The notes: generated from the sequence alone by a model not told the origin. DNA of 64,000 nt from Caldilineaceae bacterium (GCA_022824025.1 JAJEBF010000061.1:1-64000); one strand, 5' to 3'. Positions 9,193 through 17,487 are shown, numbered from the stretch's first letter. Numbers and translations: made by a program.

Positions 9193-9382
9193 CCATCTCC
9201 GCATGACCCTTGCCAGAACTGTGGACAACCGTTACAATCTGTTCTGCAAAAGGGGCGTTCAGCAAACACATTCCGCAATCTGACATTGAACCGTCGCTCG
9301 CGGCTTTCTACTTGTCCCTTCGACGTAGACTGCGATAAGCGCCAATGAATCTGTACGGAACGGTAAACCTGGGAGGCGACCT

Positions 9383-9775
9383 GTGAACCAGCTAGAACAC
9401 CCTGTGCCCGAGAGGGTAGAGGCTCGTTCCGGTTACACAATATTCATTGAATTTTCAGATGGAAAATCTGGCGAGGTTGATCTGTCAGATTGGTTGGACA
9501 AACCAGTATTCAGGAAGTGGCTGAATCGCGAATTCTTCACGACTGTCCATGTAGATGAAAGGAACGCCATCGCGTGGGGTGAAGATGGTGAGTTGGATGT
9601 GTGCGCCGACACGATCTACATGAAGTTGACCGGCACGAATGTTGAAGACCTCTTCCCCAGGCTGCAGGGGTTTATGGACGAGTATGCCTGGGTTGTGTCA
9701 CATCGACGGAGTAACTGTCTGGATGGACTACCTGGGTCACAATCCTCCCCACCATGCCAGGTATGGGGAGCATGA
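9383..9775 (+). CDS. DUF2442-domain protein
   Basis: Residues 8-85 match the DUF2442 pattern: EARSGYTIFIEFSDGKSGEVDL (strand, FSDG turn), then WLDKPVFRKWLNREFFTTVHVD, then AIAWGEDGELDVCADTIY. A GTG start follows GGAGG with a six-base gap. The last 30 residues (YAWVVSHRRSNCLDG and on) have no family counterpart and overlap the start of the next gene by 92 bases in another frame, so this tail may come from loss of an earlier stop. DUF2442 proteins are often encoded beside DUF4160 proteins, as here, and such pairs have been proposed to be toxin-antitoxin-like; function is unproven. Confidence 0.75.
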   Translation: MNQLEHPVPERVEARSGYTIFIEFSDGKSGEVDLSDWLDKPVFRKWLNREFFTTVHVDERNAIAWGEDGELDVCADTIYMKLTGTNVEDLFPRLQGFMDEYAWVVSHRRSNCLDGLPGSQSSPPCQVWGA

Positions 9776-9935
9776 TATTTCAGTCGACATTCGCGATTTT
9801 CGTGTCATGGCTGGGAATCTTCCCAAATCCAAAGAGAAGGTCTTGTTCAGATGGGCCAATGAACACCGACAAGACTTGCTGGACAGTTGGGACGATGCCT
9901 CTAATGGTCGTGAAGTCAGACCGATCCCCGACTAG
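9684..9935 (+). CDS. DUF4160-domain protein
   Basis: Starting at the ATG within the preceding gene gives an 83-residue protein that begins MPGLCHIDGVTVWMDYLGHN and continues PPHHARYGEHDISVDI. This is the DUF4160 layout: an MPxIxxxxGxxIxM opening, the H-N-P-P-H-H-A-x-Y-G motif, then a strand pair and a helix with a W-x-x-x-H segment (LFRWANEHRQDLLDSW). An upstream in-frame ATG at 9639 would add residues without family match. The histidine-rich PPHH motif suggests a metal or active-site role (inferred). It overlaps the DUF2442 gene, so the two are probably translationally linked. Confidence 0.75.
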   Translation: MPGLCHIDGVTVWMDYLGHNPPHHARYGEHDISVDIRDFRVMAGNLPKSKEKVLFRWANEHRQDLLDSWDDASNGREVRPIPD

Positions 9936-10041
9936 AAACGGGAAACCCTGAAACTCCAATCCCTGCAATACCAGGAAGGTTCGTCAGTCGTCTTCTGGCG
10001 GACCTTCGCTACTTCACTGTCAGGCGACTCCCTGTCCCTAT

Positions 10042-10452
10042 GGGTAAAGGCGGCGAGATGGGGTCGCCAAATATGAGAGATACGCCTACTTCGGCGTTCC
10101 CTTGTACGTCGTCTTCGACCCGCGGAAGCTGGCGCAAGACCAACCGGTGCGAGCCTTTCAACTGTCCTCCGCCGGAACTTACAAGCCCTGCCCGCATATC
10201 CTCCTCCCAGGCATCGAATTGGGCCTGCAACTGTGGGACGGGCGCTTCGAAAACCTGCAAGCAACTTGGCTGCGGTGGCAGGATCCTTCGGGCCAACTCA
10301 TTCCCACCGGCAAGGAACTCGCAGCCCAGGCCGCGAGGGACAGGGCCGACCAGGCCGAAAGCAACGCCGCGGCGGAAAGCGACAGAGCCGACCGGCTCGC
10401 AGCCCGCCTGCGTGCCCACGGCATCTCTCCGGACAACGAAAACTCCGACTAA
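10042..10452 (+). pseudogene. 5'-truncated Uma2-family gene
   Basis: From about 10045 this copies the 3' half of the Uma2 gene at 7841: the stretch AKYERYAYFGVPLYVVFDP is identical in protein, and the end LRAHGISPDN is shared. The N-terminal half with the first catalytic acid is missing, and a TAA stop lies in frame about 20 bases before homology begins. A TTG at 10102 could start a 116-residue product lacking the nuclease core. The charged tail differs (AAQAARDRADQAESNAAAES). It is most simply a relic of a second Uma2 gene. Confidence 0.8.
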
Positions 10453-10488
10453 CCCCCGCAGTTCCCCTCCCTTCCCCGCGTTCCCCCC

Positions 10489-10517
10489 TTGACATCCTTC
10501 CCCAAATGCCCTATACT
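10489..10517 (+). promoter_or_regulatory. Near-consensus sigma70 promoter
   Basis: TTGACA and TATACT are separated by exactly 17 bases. This is one of the best promoters in the window. It points at the terminase-like gene starting 235 bases downstream; the leader between is GC-rich and holds no gene. Confidence 0.8.
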
Positions 10518-10751
10518 GGTACCCAGACTGGCCCGTAGAGCCCCAAAACGCCTCTGCCCCGGCCAGCGCAAATCGAATCCCAGGACCCCCTGCTGCCTTC
10601 CCGAGCCGGGCCCCGCCTCCACAGGCCGTCGCCCGCTTCCATAGCAGCCACAGGCGCTCCGCTTCCACGGCCCTGCCCCGCGCGAGTTTTCTCGCCCGGC
10701 GCCGCCGACAAGCGAGCGCTTTTTTGTTGCCCGCAATGGAGGAGGAATCCT

Positions 10752-12119
10752 ATGAAATATCCCCGACCGGGCGAAGAACCAAAAGAAAAAAACGTCCCCG
10801 TTCCCGAACCTTGGGAACAGCAACCCGGCGAACCCCTCGAACACTTCAGGTGGTTACAAATCTATCTCGCCCGCCCCCTGCCCCGAAACCTGGCCGGCGT
10901 CTCCCAAACCCTGGGCCTTCCCCCAGCCGGCAGGCTTGTCGCCAGGGCCTGCAGCCGGTGGAACTGGGAAGATCGCGCCGCCGCCTGCGACAAACACGGC
11001 CCCGCCTTCTCCGCCCTGCAGAGAGACTGGCGCGCCCTGCTCCTCAATGAACTCGCCTACATCGCCCGCTTCACCAGCCTCCAGGATACAGGCCGCGCCC
11101 TGGCCGGCGCCGCCGCCGCAAACCAGGACCGCGCCGAACTTCGCAAGCATCTCGGCCCCCTCCTCCGCCGCCAGCGCGGCCTCCTTAACCTTGTCCCGCC
11201 CATCCAGGAGGCCCAGGAACCGGACTTCGACGAAAAGAAGCTGCACGGGGAGATCTTTAACAGGTCGCGGGAAATCTATGCGGAGTGGACAGACCCGCTG
11301 ATTATGGCGCTATATCGTGAAGATCCCTATGATCCAGCCAAAGAGACCGAAGCCGAATACTTTCAGCGGCATGACGCGCTTGTGGAAGAGATCGAAAAGG
11401 AAAACCAGCAGGATCATCGCCTCCCCCGCGAAATCCTCCCATGGGAGCGACAGCCCGCAGAACCGGCCGCCCACTTCTACCTGTTCCGCATCTATCTCAG
11501 CCTGATGTTCCTGCAATCGACCCGCCAGGTGGCGAGAATGGCGCGCGCCGGCCGCGAAACCACGCTCGCCCGCATCGCCCGCAAATGGACCTGGAAAGAG
11601 CGCGCCGCCGCGTTCGAAGCCAGCCTCGCCGACCAACCCCTCGCCCGATTTGAACTTCAGCGCCAGCTCCTGCTGGACAAAGCCTATGAACTGCGCCTCG
11701 ACGGCCTGCTCCACACCAATCGCGCCCTCGAAAAGGCCGAAATCGGCCGTCTCGACCGCGCGACGGCCAGCCAGCTTCTCCCCCTTCTGTCCGGCCATCA
11801 ACGCAGCCTCCTGCAGCAAATCTCCCGAATCGACGCGGCAGCCGAGCGCAATTCCCTCGACCAGCGCCGCGACGTCCGCCTTGCCGCCCTGATCGAGGAA
11901 AAGGCCCTCCAAATGGCAACTGATTCCTTGTATGAGGCCGTGAGAATAACCGAAACTCTCTACTCCGACGCCCAAATGGACAAATACGAAAAGGACCCGG
12001 ACTTTCCCAGATTTCCCCGCCGTCCAAAAAAGACAGATCAACCCGGTCCACCTCATTCGGAATCAGAATCCCGCCCGGCCGCGCCTGCGTACCCGTCCTC
12101 CCGAAACGGAAGCGCTTGA
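10752..12119 (+). CDS. Terminase-small-subunit-like protein with a duplicated module
   Basis: The 455-residue protein contains two related modules. Module 1 (residues 20-87) opens PWEQQPGEPLEHFRWLQIYL and ends WNWEDRAAACDKH. Module 2 (residues 228-300) opens PWERQPAEPAAHFYLFRIYL and ends WTWKERAAAFEASL. The pattern PWExQPxE - aromatic helix - W-x-W-x-x-R-A-A-x-x is what helix-turn-helix parts of phage small-terminase-like proteins look like, and DNA binding is inferred from that. Charged helices follow each module (LRKHLGPLLRRQRGLL and ASQLLPLLSGHQRSLLQQI are similar), so the whole unit seems duplicated. AGGAGG lies close before the ATG. It is the first of three co-oriented genes; no large terminase, portal or capsid gene is near. 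Confidence 0.6.
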   Translation: MKYPRPGEEPKEKNVPVPEPWEQQPGEPLEHFRWLQIYLARPLPRNLAGVSQTLGLPPAGRLVARACSRWNWEDRAAACDKHGPAFSALQRDWRALLLNELAYIARFTSLQDTGRALAGAAAANQDRAELRKHLGPLLRRQRGLLNLVPPIQEAQEPDFDEKKLHGEIFNRSREIYAEWTDPLIMALYREDPYDPAKETEAEYFQRHDALVEEIEKENQQDHRLPREILPWERQPAEPAAHFYLFRIYLSLMFLQSTRQVARMARAGRETTLARIARKWTWKERAAAFEASLADQPLARFELQRQLLLDKAYELRLDGLLHTNRALEKAEIGRLDRATASQLLPLLSGHQRSLLQQISRIDAAAERNSLDQRRDVRLAALIEEKALQMATDSLYEAVRITETLYSDAQMDKYEKDPDFPRFPRRPKKTDQPGPPHSESESRPAAPAYPSSRNGSA

Positions 12120-12177
12120 TCTCGCCCGCCGTCTGTACCTTCAACCGCTTTCCCGCCTATAGAAAAAGGAAACAAAA

Positions 12178-12648
12178 ATGAAGACAAACCAGAATCCTCC
12201 CCAGTGGGCCCGGCAGCCCAACGAATCCGCCCCCGGCTATGTCGCCTTCGCCCTCTACTGCTCCCTGGGGCCCAATCGGGACAGGATAATCGGCGCTGAC
12301 TTCGGCGGCCGGCTCTGGGAACTGCTCATGGCCGCAACGGCCGGCATCCCGGAAGACACGCCCATCCATCTCGTCTGTTCCCAGCTCTCCGCCCTGCTCA
12401 AAATACTGATCAGCGAAGATCTGGGCGACCGTCTCGACCCCAACGACAATGCGGAAGCCCTCCTCATACGGTTCCACGCCCGGCTCCAGCGCGACGAGCA
12501 ACTCCTCTCTGCCCTGCAACATATGCTCCACAACCTTGCAAGGCTGCAGCGCGGTCAAGCCCTCCGCCCCCTGCCCGTCCAGTCCGCCGCTGAAATCGTG
12601 AATGACGCCGAGAACTTTCTCGCCCGGCAAAGGAACAAGCTGCCATGA
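12178..12648 (+). CDS. Conserved-looking hypothetical protein, second gene of the terminase-like module
   Basis: The 156-residue protein begins MKTNQNPPQWARQPNESAPG with YVAFALYCSLGPNR after it, resembling the PWExQPxE opening of both modules of the upstream protein, but it lacks the W-x-W-x-x-R ending. The rest is predicted helical (LLMAATAGIP, LVCSQLSALLKIL, LLSALQHMLHNLARLQ). AAAAAGGA lies eight bases before the ATG. It sits 58 bases after the preceding gene and 130 bases before the next one, so it is probably in the same transcript. No function can be assigned. Confidence 0.6.
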   Translation: MKTNQNPPQWARQPNESAPGYVAFALYCSLGPNRDRIIGADFGGRLWELLMAATAGIPEDTPIHLVCSQLSALLKILISEDLGDRLDPNDNAEALLIRFHARLQRDEQLLSALQHMLHNLARLQRGQALRPLPVQSAAEIVNDAENFLARQRNKLP

Positions 12649-12778
12649 CGCCAATCAGCCCCGAAAATAGCCGCCGCTGCAAACTTCGTTCAGTCTCTGC
12701 TGTCCCGCCGCTGGCGGATCGCACGCCTCACGCGCGACACATCCGCATCGCCTGCCGCGATGGAAAAGGAATAACAAC

Positions 12779-13120
12779 ATGAACGCAAAAGAACGCCAGA
12801 CCCTCCAGGACGCCGCCAAAGCCGGCGCAACCTGGAAAGACCTCGCCGCCATCATCGGCGTCACCGACCGCACCCTCCGCCGCTGGCGCGAAGATATCGA
12901 AGAAGAAGAGGAGTACCCCGAGGACTACTTCCAAGGCATTGAGGACGAAGATCGGCGTCCCGTCCCCAAAAACGCCGCCCAAATCCTCGCCGCCATCCGC
13001 GCCGGCCGCGCCGCGGGCCGCCAGGAGCTCATCGAAACAATCCAGCGGCAGGCCGCCGAAAAACAGGACCTGCGCACGCTCCTCGCCCTCCTCAAACGCA
13101 TGGACAACATGGACAAATGA
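12779..13120 (+). CDS. Small helix-turn-helix protein, third gene of the module
   Basis: The 113-residue protein has an N-terminal helix-turn-helix (LQDAAKAGATWKDLAAIIGV followed by TDRTLRRWRED) of the kind in phage terminase small subunits and transposase-like regulators. An acidic linker (EEEEEYPEDYFQGIEDED) and a basic C-terminal helix pair (AAQILAAIRAGRAAGRQELI, then LLALLKRMDNMDK) follow. AAAAGGA lies nine bases before the ATG. Its 3' end exists as decayed copies at 17313, about 18636 and 22764, so this gene or its neighbourhood has been repeatedly duplicated. DNA binding is inferred from the fold. Confidence 0.7.
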   Translation: MNAKERQTLQDAAKAGATWKDLAAIIGVTDRTLRRWREDIEEEEEYPEDYFQGIEDEDRRPVPKNAAQILAAIRAGRAAGRQELIETIQRQAAEKQDLRTLLALLKRMDNMDK

Positions 13121-13426
13121 CCTGAAATCCCCCCACAGACTGCCGGTAAGCCCAGGAGAAGGCAGGGCAGGCCCGCCAACCGCGGCAATGAGCATCCAAG
13201 GGCCCCGCCCCAACAGTTCTCCTGGGCCCCCGTTCCTGCGGCAGAACCGCAAAGCAATGGAATGAAGGTCCCAACAGCCATGCAGTCGCAAATCGGGAAA
13301 CACGGACCGAAACAAGACCGGGCAAGATGGGATCCAACCCCCAAACCGTAGCGCAAACCGGCCGGGATTGGCCAGAAAACCGTGCCCCTCCCCCCTCCCC
13401 GTCGCCCCGCCATACCCCCACCCGCC

Positions 13427-13512
13427 GCGCCTCCCCGTCCCGCCACCCACTGACCACTATCCACTATCCACTATCCACTGACCACTGACCACTGACCACT
13501 GCAGTTCCCCCC
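13427..13512. repeat. Heptamer array with leader and CTGCAGTT tail
   Basis: The leader CGCGCCTCCCCGTCCCGCCA is followed by about eight heptamers, three of them the variant CTATCCA, and the tail CCACTGCAGTTCCCC. From here to 13735 the sequence is non-coding; at 13674-13711 the inverted repeat GGACCTGT/ACAGGTCC encloses 20 bases. Confidence 0.9.
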
Positions 13513-13735
13513 GCCGTTCACCAAAAACAATAAACTGACGACCAAAAACTGACCGCGAAAACTGCCCAAACCGTCCTTCCGCGGCCGCCTGCCGACCGCG
13601 CCCATACTGTGCCGCGGCAAAATCGCCCTGGCCGTCAAGAATCTGAGGATGCGAATTTGAAGAAAGCCTGTCAGGACCTGTACCGATGAGGAGATGAAAT
13701 GACAGGTCCCGGCAGGTTGAGGAGGGAAACTGCGA

Positions 13736-13837
13736 CTAAGGAAGGTTGGCGATAACTTCGTTGACGACTAGAGTGATCCCGTATACTGCCAGCATCAGCA
13801 AAACTGCGGACAACACGTTAGCGGTTCGTCTAAGCAT
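13736..13837 (-). CDS. Predicted 33-residue single-span membrane peptide
   Basis: On the minus strand an ATG preceded by GGGAGG (ten-base gap) opens a short frame: a basic start MLRRTANV, a hydrophobic segment LSAVLLMLAVYGITLVVN, and a short tail. The composition, ribosome site and positive-inside N-terminus suggest a real membrane microprotein. Nothing upstream or downstream indicates its partner, and no family is known to me. A chance frame is possible at this length. Confidence 0.4.
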   Translation of the reverse strand: MLRRTANVLSAVLLMLAVYGITLVVNEVIANLP

Positions 13838-14218
13838 GGCTGTAAGACCTCCCGTCCGGCTACCTGGATCGTTAAGTCAACTGCGGCCGCTTTCTGTTTT
13901 CCACACCGCTCCGGAATGTCTCTCTACCTGGGCCCCCTCCCAAAGGCCATCGGTCAGCCGCCGCCGGCAACCCCGCGTCCCGCCGCCGGCCCCTCTGATA
14001 TCGCAATCCAAACCCCCGACCCGAAACCGGTCGCCGGGGAACACCGACGCCTGAGCGACTCGGGCGCCGCCTCCGGAGCGAACCTACTGTCGGCAAGCCT
14101 AGCATGAACCATTACAGGCTGTCAATCCGGTCTTTCCGTTTTCCCCCTTCCACAGGCAATATTGACACAATATTGGTACAGAAAAGACAGAACTGGCATA
14201 AATGCGACACGCCAAATG

Positions 14219-14227
14219 TGGTATACT
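14219..14227 (+). promoter_or_regulatory. Candidate extended -10 promoter before the amino-acid-binding lipoprotein
   Basis: TG-G-TATACT has the extended -10 form, with no convincing -35. It lies about 375 bases before the ATG at 14603. The intervening leader has no good gene but contains the perfect palindrome GCAAGAATTCTTGC at 14418-14431, a candidate operator. The block 14165-14178 (ACACAATATTGGTA) recurs upstream of the secreted protease at 19472. Bases 13838-14160 show nothing recognisable. Confidence 0.4.
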
Positions 14228-14602
14228 ATGCATGTCTGGCGAATATGATGACGCCCTTCCAGGTTTTCGTCATGCCAGGCGCAAGGGTGGCCTCACGACA
14301 ACGGAGTGTGCAGGCCCCCTCTTTACTGCGGCAGTTGGGGCGGGCGTTCCAACTGGCGTCCGCAAGGTCTGGCAGCTGATTGACTCTTCTGATGCGGGAA
14401 ACGTTTGAAGGACGATAGCAAGAATTCTTGCATCTGCCACCTATATGTTGAGTGGCGGGAACCGTCCTGTCCCGGCGAAACATCCTTCGCGTAGGTACCG
14501 GCTGGAAGTCCGGTTGAAATGCGCATATGTTGAGGCCCTTATGCACCGAATGCGCTCGGCCACACCCATTTCCCTTTCACCATCATCTGCAAGGAGCTGA
14601 GA

Positions 14603-15700
14603 ATGAAGAGCATGAGGAAAATCAACAGAGCCGGCATGATTCTGTCGATGGTCATTGGCATGATCATCGCGGCCTGCATGAGCCCGGCGGCGGGACCTGA
14701 AGTCGTCGAGTCGGACGAAGCGGCCGCGCCCGCCATGCAGGAAGTGCAGTCCACATTGAGTATCGTGCAGGAACGCGGCCAGTTGGTCTGCATCGGCAAC
14801 TCACAGCTGCCCGGTTTCGGCTTCCTCGATTCCGAAGGCAACTTCTCCGGTTTTGACGTCGACTACTGCCGCGCCATCGCAGCAGCCATCTTCGGCGATG
14901 CCAACGCCCTGGAAGTACGGCCTGCCACCGCCAGAGAGCGCTTCACCATCCTTTCCAGCGGTGAAGGTGACGTCATCATCCGCAACACAACCTGGACGAT
15001 GTCCCGCGACACAGACTTGGGCATGAACTTCGGTCCCACAACCTTCTACGATGGCCAGGGTCTCATGGCCCGCAAGGAGGCCGGCGTCGCCACGCTTGAA
15101 GATCTGGAAGGCGCGTCCGTCTGTGTGGTCACCGGTACAACGACCGAACTCAACCTTGCCGACCAGTTCGCCGCGGCCGGAGTGAACTATGAAGCTGTCG
15201 TTTTTGAAGACTTCGACCAGTCCTTCACCGCTTACGACGAGGGCCGTTGTGACGCCGTCACGACCGACAAGTCCAGCCTCGTCTCACGCCAGACCACACT
15301 CTCGGCTCCCGCGGACCACGTGATTCTCAACGTGACGCTCTCCAAAGAGCCGCTGGGGCCGGCGGTACGCCACGGCGATGACCAGTGGTTTGATCTCGTG
15401 AACTGGGTCGTCTACGCCACGATGCTCGCCGAGGAATACGGAATTACGTCGAGCAACATTGACAGCTTTATGGGCAGCGAGGACCCCAACATCCGCAGGC
15501 TGCTGGGCCTCGAAGGTGACTTCTGCTCCAAGGTTGGCATTGCCAACGCCGGTTGCTTCATGGACGTCATCACGCAGGTCGGCAACTACGCCGAGATCTA
15601 TAACCGCAACCTGGGCCCGGATACGGTTTTCAACCTGCCCCGTGGCCTGAACAGCCTCTACACCGACGGCGGAATCCTGTACGCCCCGCCCATCAGGTAG
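14603..15700 (+). CDS. Amino-acid ABC transporter substrate-binding lipoprotein (AapJ-like)
   Basis: The 365-residue lipoprotein has a signal with lipobox IAAC (Cys about residue 25), so it should be tethered outside the membrane. The mature part is a family-3 solute-binding fold of the general L-amino-acid (AapJ) type: QERGQLVCIGNSQLPGFGFL, GFDVDYCRAIAAAIFGD, an RFTILSSGEGDVIIRNTTWT segment, SVCVVTGTTTELNLADQF, and a late DSFMGSEDPNIRRLLGLEG. Length and order match that family. CAAGGAG lies eight bases before the ATG. No permease or ATPase genes follow, so its transporter partners must be elsewhere. A terminator follows immediately, so it is transcribed alone. Confidence 0.9.
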   Translation: MKSMRKINRAGMILSMVIGMIIAACMSPAAGPEVVESDEAAAPAMQEVQSTLSIVQERGQLVCIGNSQLPGFGFLDSEGNFSGFDVDYCRAIAAAIFGDANALEVRPATARERFTILSSGEGDVIIRNTTWTMSRDTDLGMNFGPTTFYDGQGLMARKEAGVATLEDLEGASVCVVTGTTTELNLADQFAAAGVNYEAVVFEDFDQSFTAYDEGRCDAVTTDKSSLVSRQTTLSAPADHVILNVTLSKEPLGPAVRHGDDQWFDLVNWVVYATMLAEEYGITSSNIDSFMGSEDPNIRRLLGLEGDFCSKVGIANAGCFMDVITQVGNYAEIYNRNLGPDTVFNLPRGLNSLYTDGGILYAPPIR

Positions 15701-15723
15701 ACTCGTTTGAGCAGACGGACAGA

Positions 15724-15758
15724 GGGACCCAATCCACCGGGTCCCCTGTCTGTCTTCC
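15724..15758 (+). terminator. Terminator hairpin after the binding-protein gene
   Basis: GGGACCC and GGGTCCC pair around eight bases, followed by the T-rich CTGTCTGTCTT. It is 24 bases after the stop codon. Its presence argues against starting the next gene upstream of it. Confidence 0.65.
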
Positions 15759-15823
15759 CGTCCACCGTCTTGCCCTCCAACAAGGGCGCCCATCCCCGCA
15801 TCGACCGCCCGGCCAGGCAAAAC

Positions 15824-16162
15824 ATGACACGCCAGCAACATGAACCCCTTTCGCGCAGAAACCTGACTCTGATCCTCTACTATATCTCCGCGCTTGTCGG
15901 GCGCGACGGCGTCGAAAACGGGGTCATGGTGAACTTTCTCCGATCAATGGAAGGCCTGCCGCCCCTTGAAGGTGACGCGTTGACCGACGAAACCTGCAAA
16001 TTCGACAGAGCCATTCAGCAACATCTAGCCATTGAGCCTGTGCCCGGCAGGCGTTCAGGAGGTCCGGGTCGCGACCGCGGCTGGCGGCGCACCACAGATG
16101 CAGGCAGCGATGAGGCGCGGCGTATGTTGGCGCAAATCCTTGCAACGGCTGCAGAGGACTGA
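15824..16162 (+). CDS. Hypothetical protein
   Basis: The 112-residue frame begins at an ATG downstream of the terminator; a longer frame back to 15707 would be coded through the hairpin. The central part (LSRRNLTLILYYISALVGRDGV and ENGVMVNFLRSMEGLPPLEG) looks like a compact helical protein, while the C-terminus (PGRRSGGPGRDRGWRRTTDA) is Arg/Gly-rich. No good ribosome site is visible. No family was recognised, and it may be a partial or decayed gene. Confidence 0.4.
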   Translation: MTRQQHEPLSRRNLTLILYYISALVGRDGVENGVMVNFLRSMEGLPPLEGDALTDETCKFDRAIQQHLAIEPVPGRRSGGPGRDRGWRRTTDAGSDEARRMLAQILATAAED

Positions 16163-16288
16163 ACCTGTCAGCTGACGGCTCGTGCACGCGCAAGGATACC
16201 GAACCCGGTTATCTGCGTTTTCCGAATTCATATAATTGATATTTTGTTGCAAATAGGTGATGCTCTGTTTCTTGAGAACTTTCTTCTC

Positions 16289-16353
16289 GCAAACGCTTGT
16301 AAACGCTCGTAAACGCTCGTAAACGCTCATCGAACGCTCGTACGAGCGTTTAC
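16289..16353. promoter_or_regulatory. 10-bp phased direct repeats ending in a palindrome
   Basis: The core AAACGCT occurs at 16291, 16301, 16311 and 16321, exactly one helical turn apart, in units GTAAACGCTC. They run into AACGCTCGTACGAGCGTT (16333-16350), a perfect 18-base palindrome whose right arm reads back as the same unit reversed (ACGAGCGTTTAC). Upstream, 16231-16236 is a perfect TATAAT in an AT-rich patch, without a clear -35. Such spacing suits cooperative protein binding on one face of DNA. It lies 270 bases before the Cache lipoprotein gene; no cognate regulator is adjacent. Confidence 0.65.
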
Positions 16354-16623
16354 CTGTTTCCATACGAGCGCCCGACCTGTGTTCAGGCAGCGTCCAGCCC
16401 GGCACTGCGTGCAGCGACAACAAAAATGCGTCTCTTCAGCCTGCTTTGAAACACTGCCTTCCCACCGAACGCAGCCGCAAGATCTTGCATTCGAAACATG
16501 CCTTGAAAATGCCTGCAAACCGATGCGAACGAGTGCATCTTGGATGAAAGAACCGTAGCCGAAAGTCACCGCCAGCAGGCTGACGCGACGAATGAACGCC
16601 TGAATTAAACACGGGAGCCGAAC

Positions 16624-17088
16624 ATGTTTCGATTCACAACCCTGTTTCTTGCGCTTGCCTTCTTGGTTGTCGGTTGCGTTGCCATTCCAACCGAAAATGA
16701 AGAAGCCGCCTTCACAAGGTCAATCGTGCAGGATGCCATCCGCTATTATGACCGTAACGGCCAAGATGCTGCCGTCGAATACTACAGTTCGCAAGATAGC
16801 GTGCATGGCCAGTGGTACGTCTTCATCGTCGATGCCGATGGCTATACCATTGCTACGCCCAACGCCGACATGATCGGCCGTGATCCGGCTCTGCGCATCG
16901 ATGCAAGCGGCTACTTCTACGGCGATGACCTGTTGAGCGCAACCGAAGCGGGCAACTGGATCAGCTACATTTTCCGTCATCCCGAAACAGGAGAAAACGC
17001 CCGCAAGCATACCTGGGTCGTGCGCCACGACGGAATGCTATTCGGTTCCGGCTTCTATGAGGAGCAAAAAACTGACGAAGCAAACTGA
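16624..17088 (+). CDS. Lipoprotein with a single Cache sensor domain
   Basis: The 154-residue protein has a lipoprotein signal (LALAFLVVGC, lipobox Cys 18) and one Cache-type domain. The latter is seen from AIRYYDRNGQDAAVEYYSSQ, GQWYVFIVDADGYTIATPNA, an LRIDASGYFYGDDLLSATEA segment, GNWISYIFRHPETGENARKH and WVVRHDGMLFGSGFYEE. This order is that of sCache domains, which bind small ligands outside the cell in chemoreceptors and kinases. Here there is no signalling domain or transmembrane helix, so it is a free-standing surface sensor or binding protein. The start is supported by CGGGAGCC six bases upstream. No operon partner is adjacent; the phased repeats upstream may control it. Confidence 0.8.
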   Translation: MFRFTTLFLALAFLVVGCVAIPTENEEAAFTRSIVQDAIRYYDRNGQDAAVEYYSSQDSVHGQWYVFIVDADGYTIATPNADMIGRDPALRIDASGYFYGDDLLSATEAGNWISYIFRHPETGENARKHTWVVRHDGMLFGSGFYEEQKTDEAN

Positions 17089-17312
17089 GATAGAACCTTA
17101 GGCTGCCCTCATTCCCAACCGACGTGTGGCCGCCCCTGTCGCTCGCCCCGCATCAACTGCCGCTGGCGTACGGCAACCCCTCCAATGAGCGGACGGGATC
17201 GCCCTCATTGCCGCCTGAGATGCGCCTGTACCCCTGCCGTCCTCCCCGCCGCCCACACTGTGCCGGCGAGAGCCGGCGCCAACCCGCCAATGTAAACGAA
17301 CCGGCCAAAACC

Positions 17313-17487
17313 ATGCAAAAAGTCGACCTGAAAGCCCTCCGCGACGCCGCCCAAGTCCTGGACGAGACCTACGCCGGCCGCGCTGCAGGACGCCAGGAAC
17401 GCATCGAAACAAACCGGCAGGCCGCCGAAAACGGCCCCGTGTACCCTCCTCGCCCTCCTCTAACGTATGGACAACACGGACAAATGA
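17313..17487 (+). pseudogene. Decayed copy of the HTH-gene 3' end
   Basis: The stretch AGRAAGRQERIETNRQAAEN corresponds to AGRAAGRQELIETIQRQAAE of the gene at 12779, and the DNA stays similar to the final ATGGACAACA-GGACAAATGACCT, but at least one frameshift separates these parts. The helix-turn-helix half is absent. The copy is followed by the repeat GCGGACATAGCGGACATT at 17528, a motif also found after the fragments at 18636 and 22764. The rest of 17089-17668 shows nothing recognisable. Confidence 0.7.

Noticed and set aside
14228..14600. Riboswitch or T-box in the leader of the amino-acid-binding lipoprotein
   Set aside because: The conserved T-box antiterminator sequence and other known riboswitch cores were looked for and not seen.
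15707..15823. N-terminal extension of the hypothetical protein at 15824
   Set aside because: It would be translated through the terminator hairpin of the preceding gene and has low-complexity composition.
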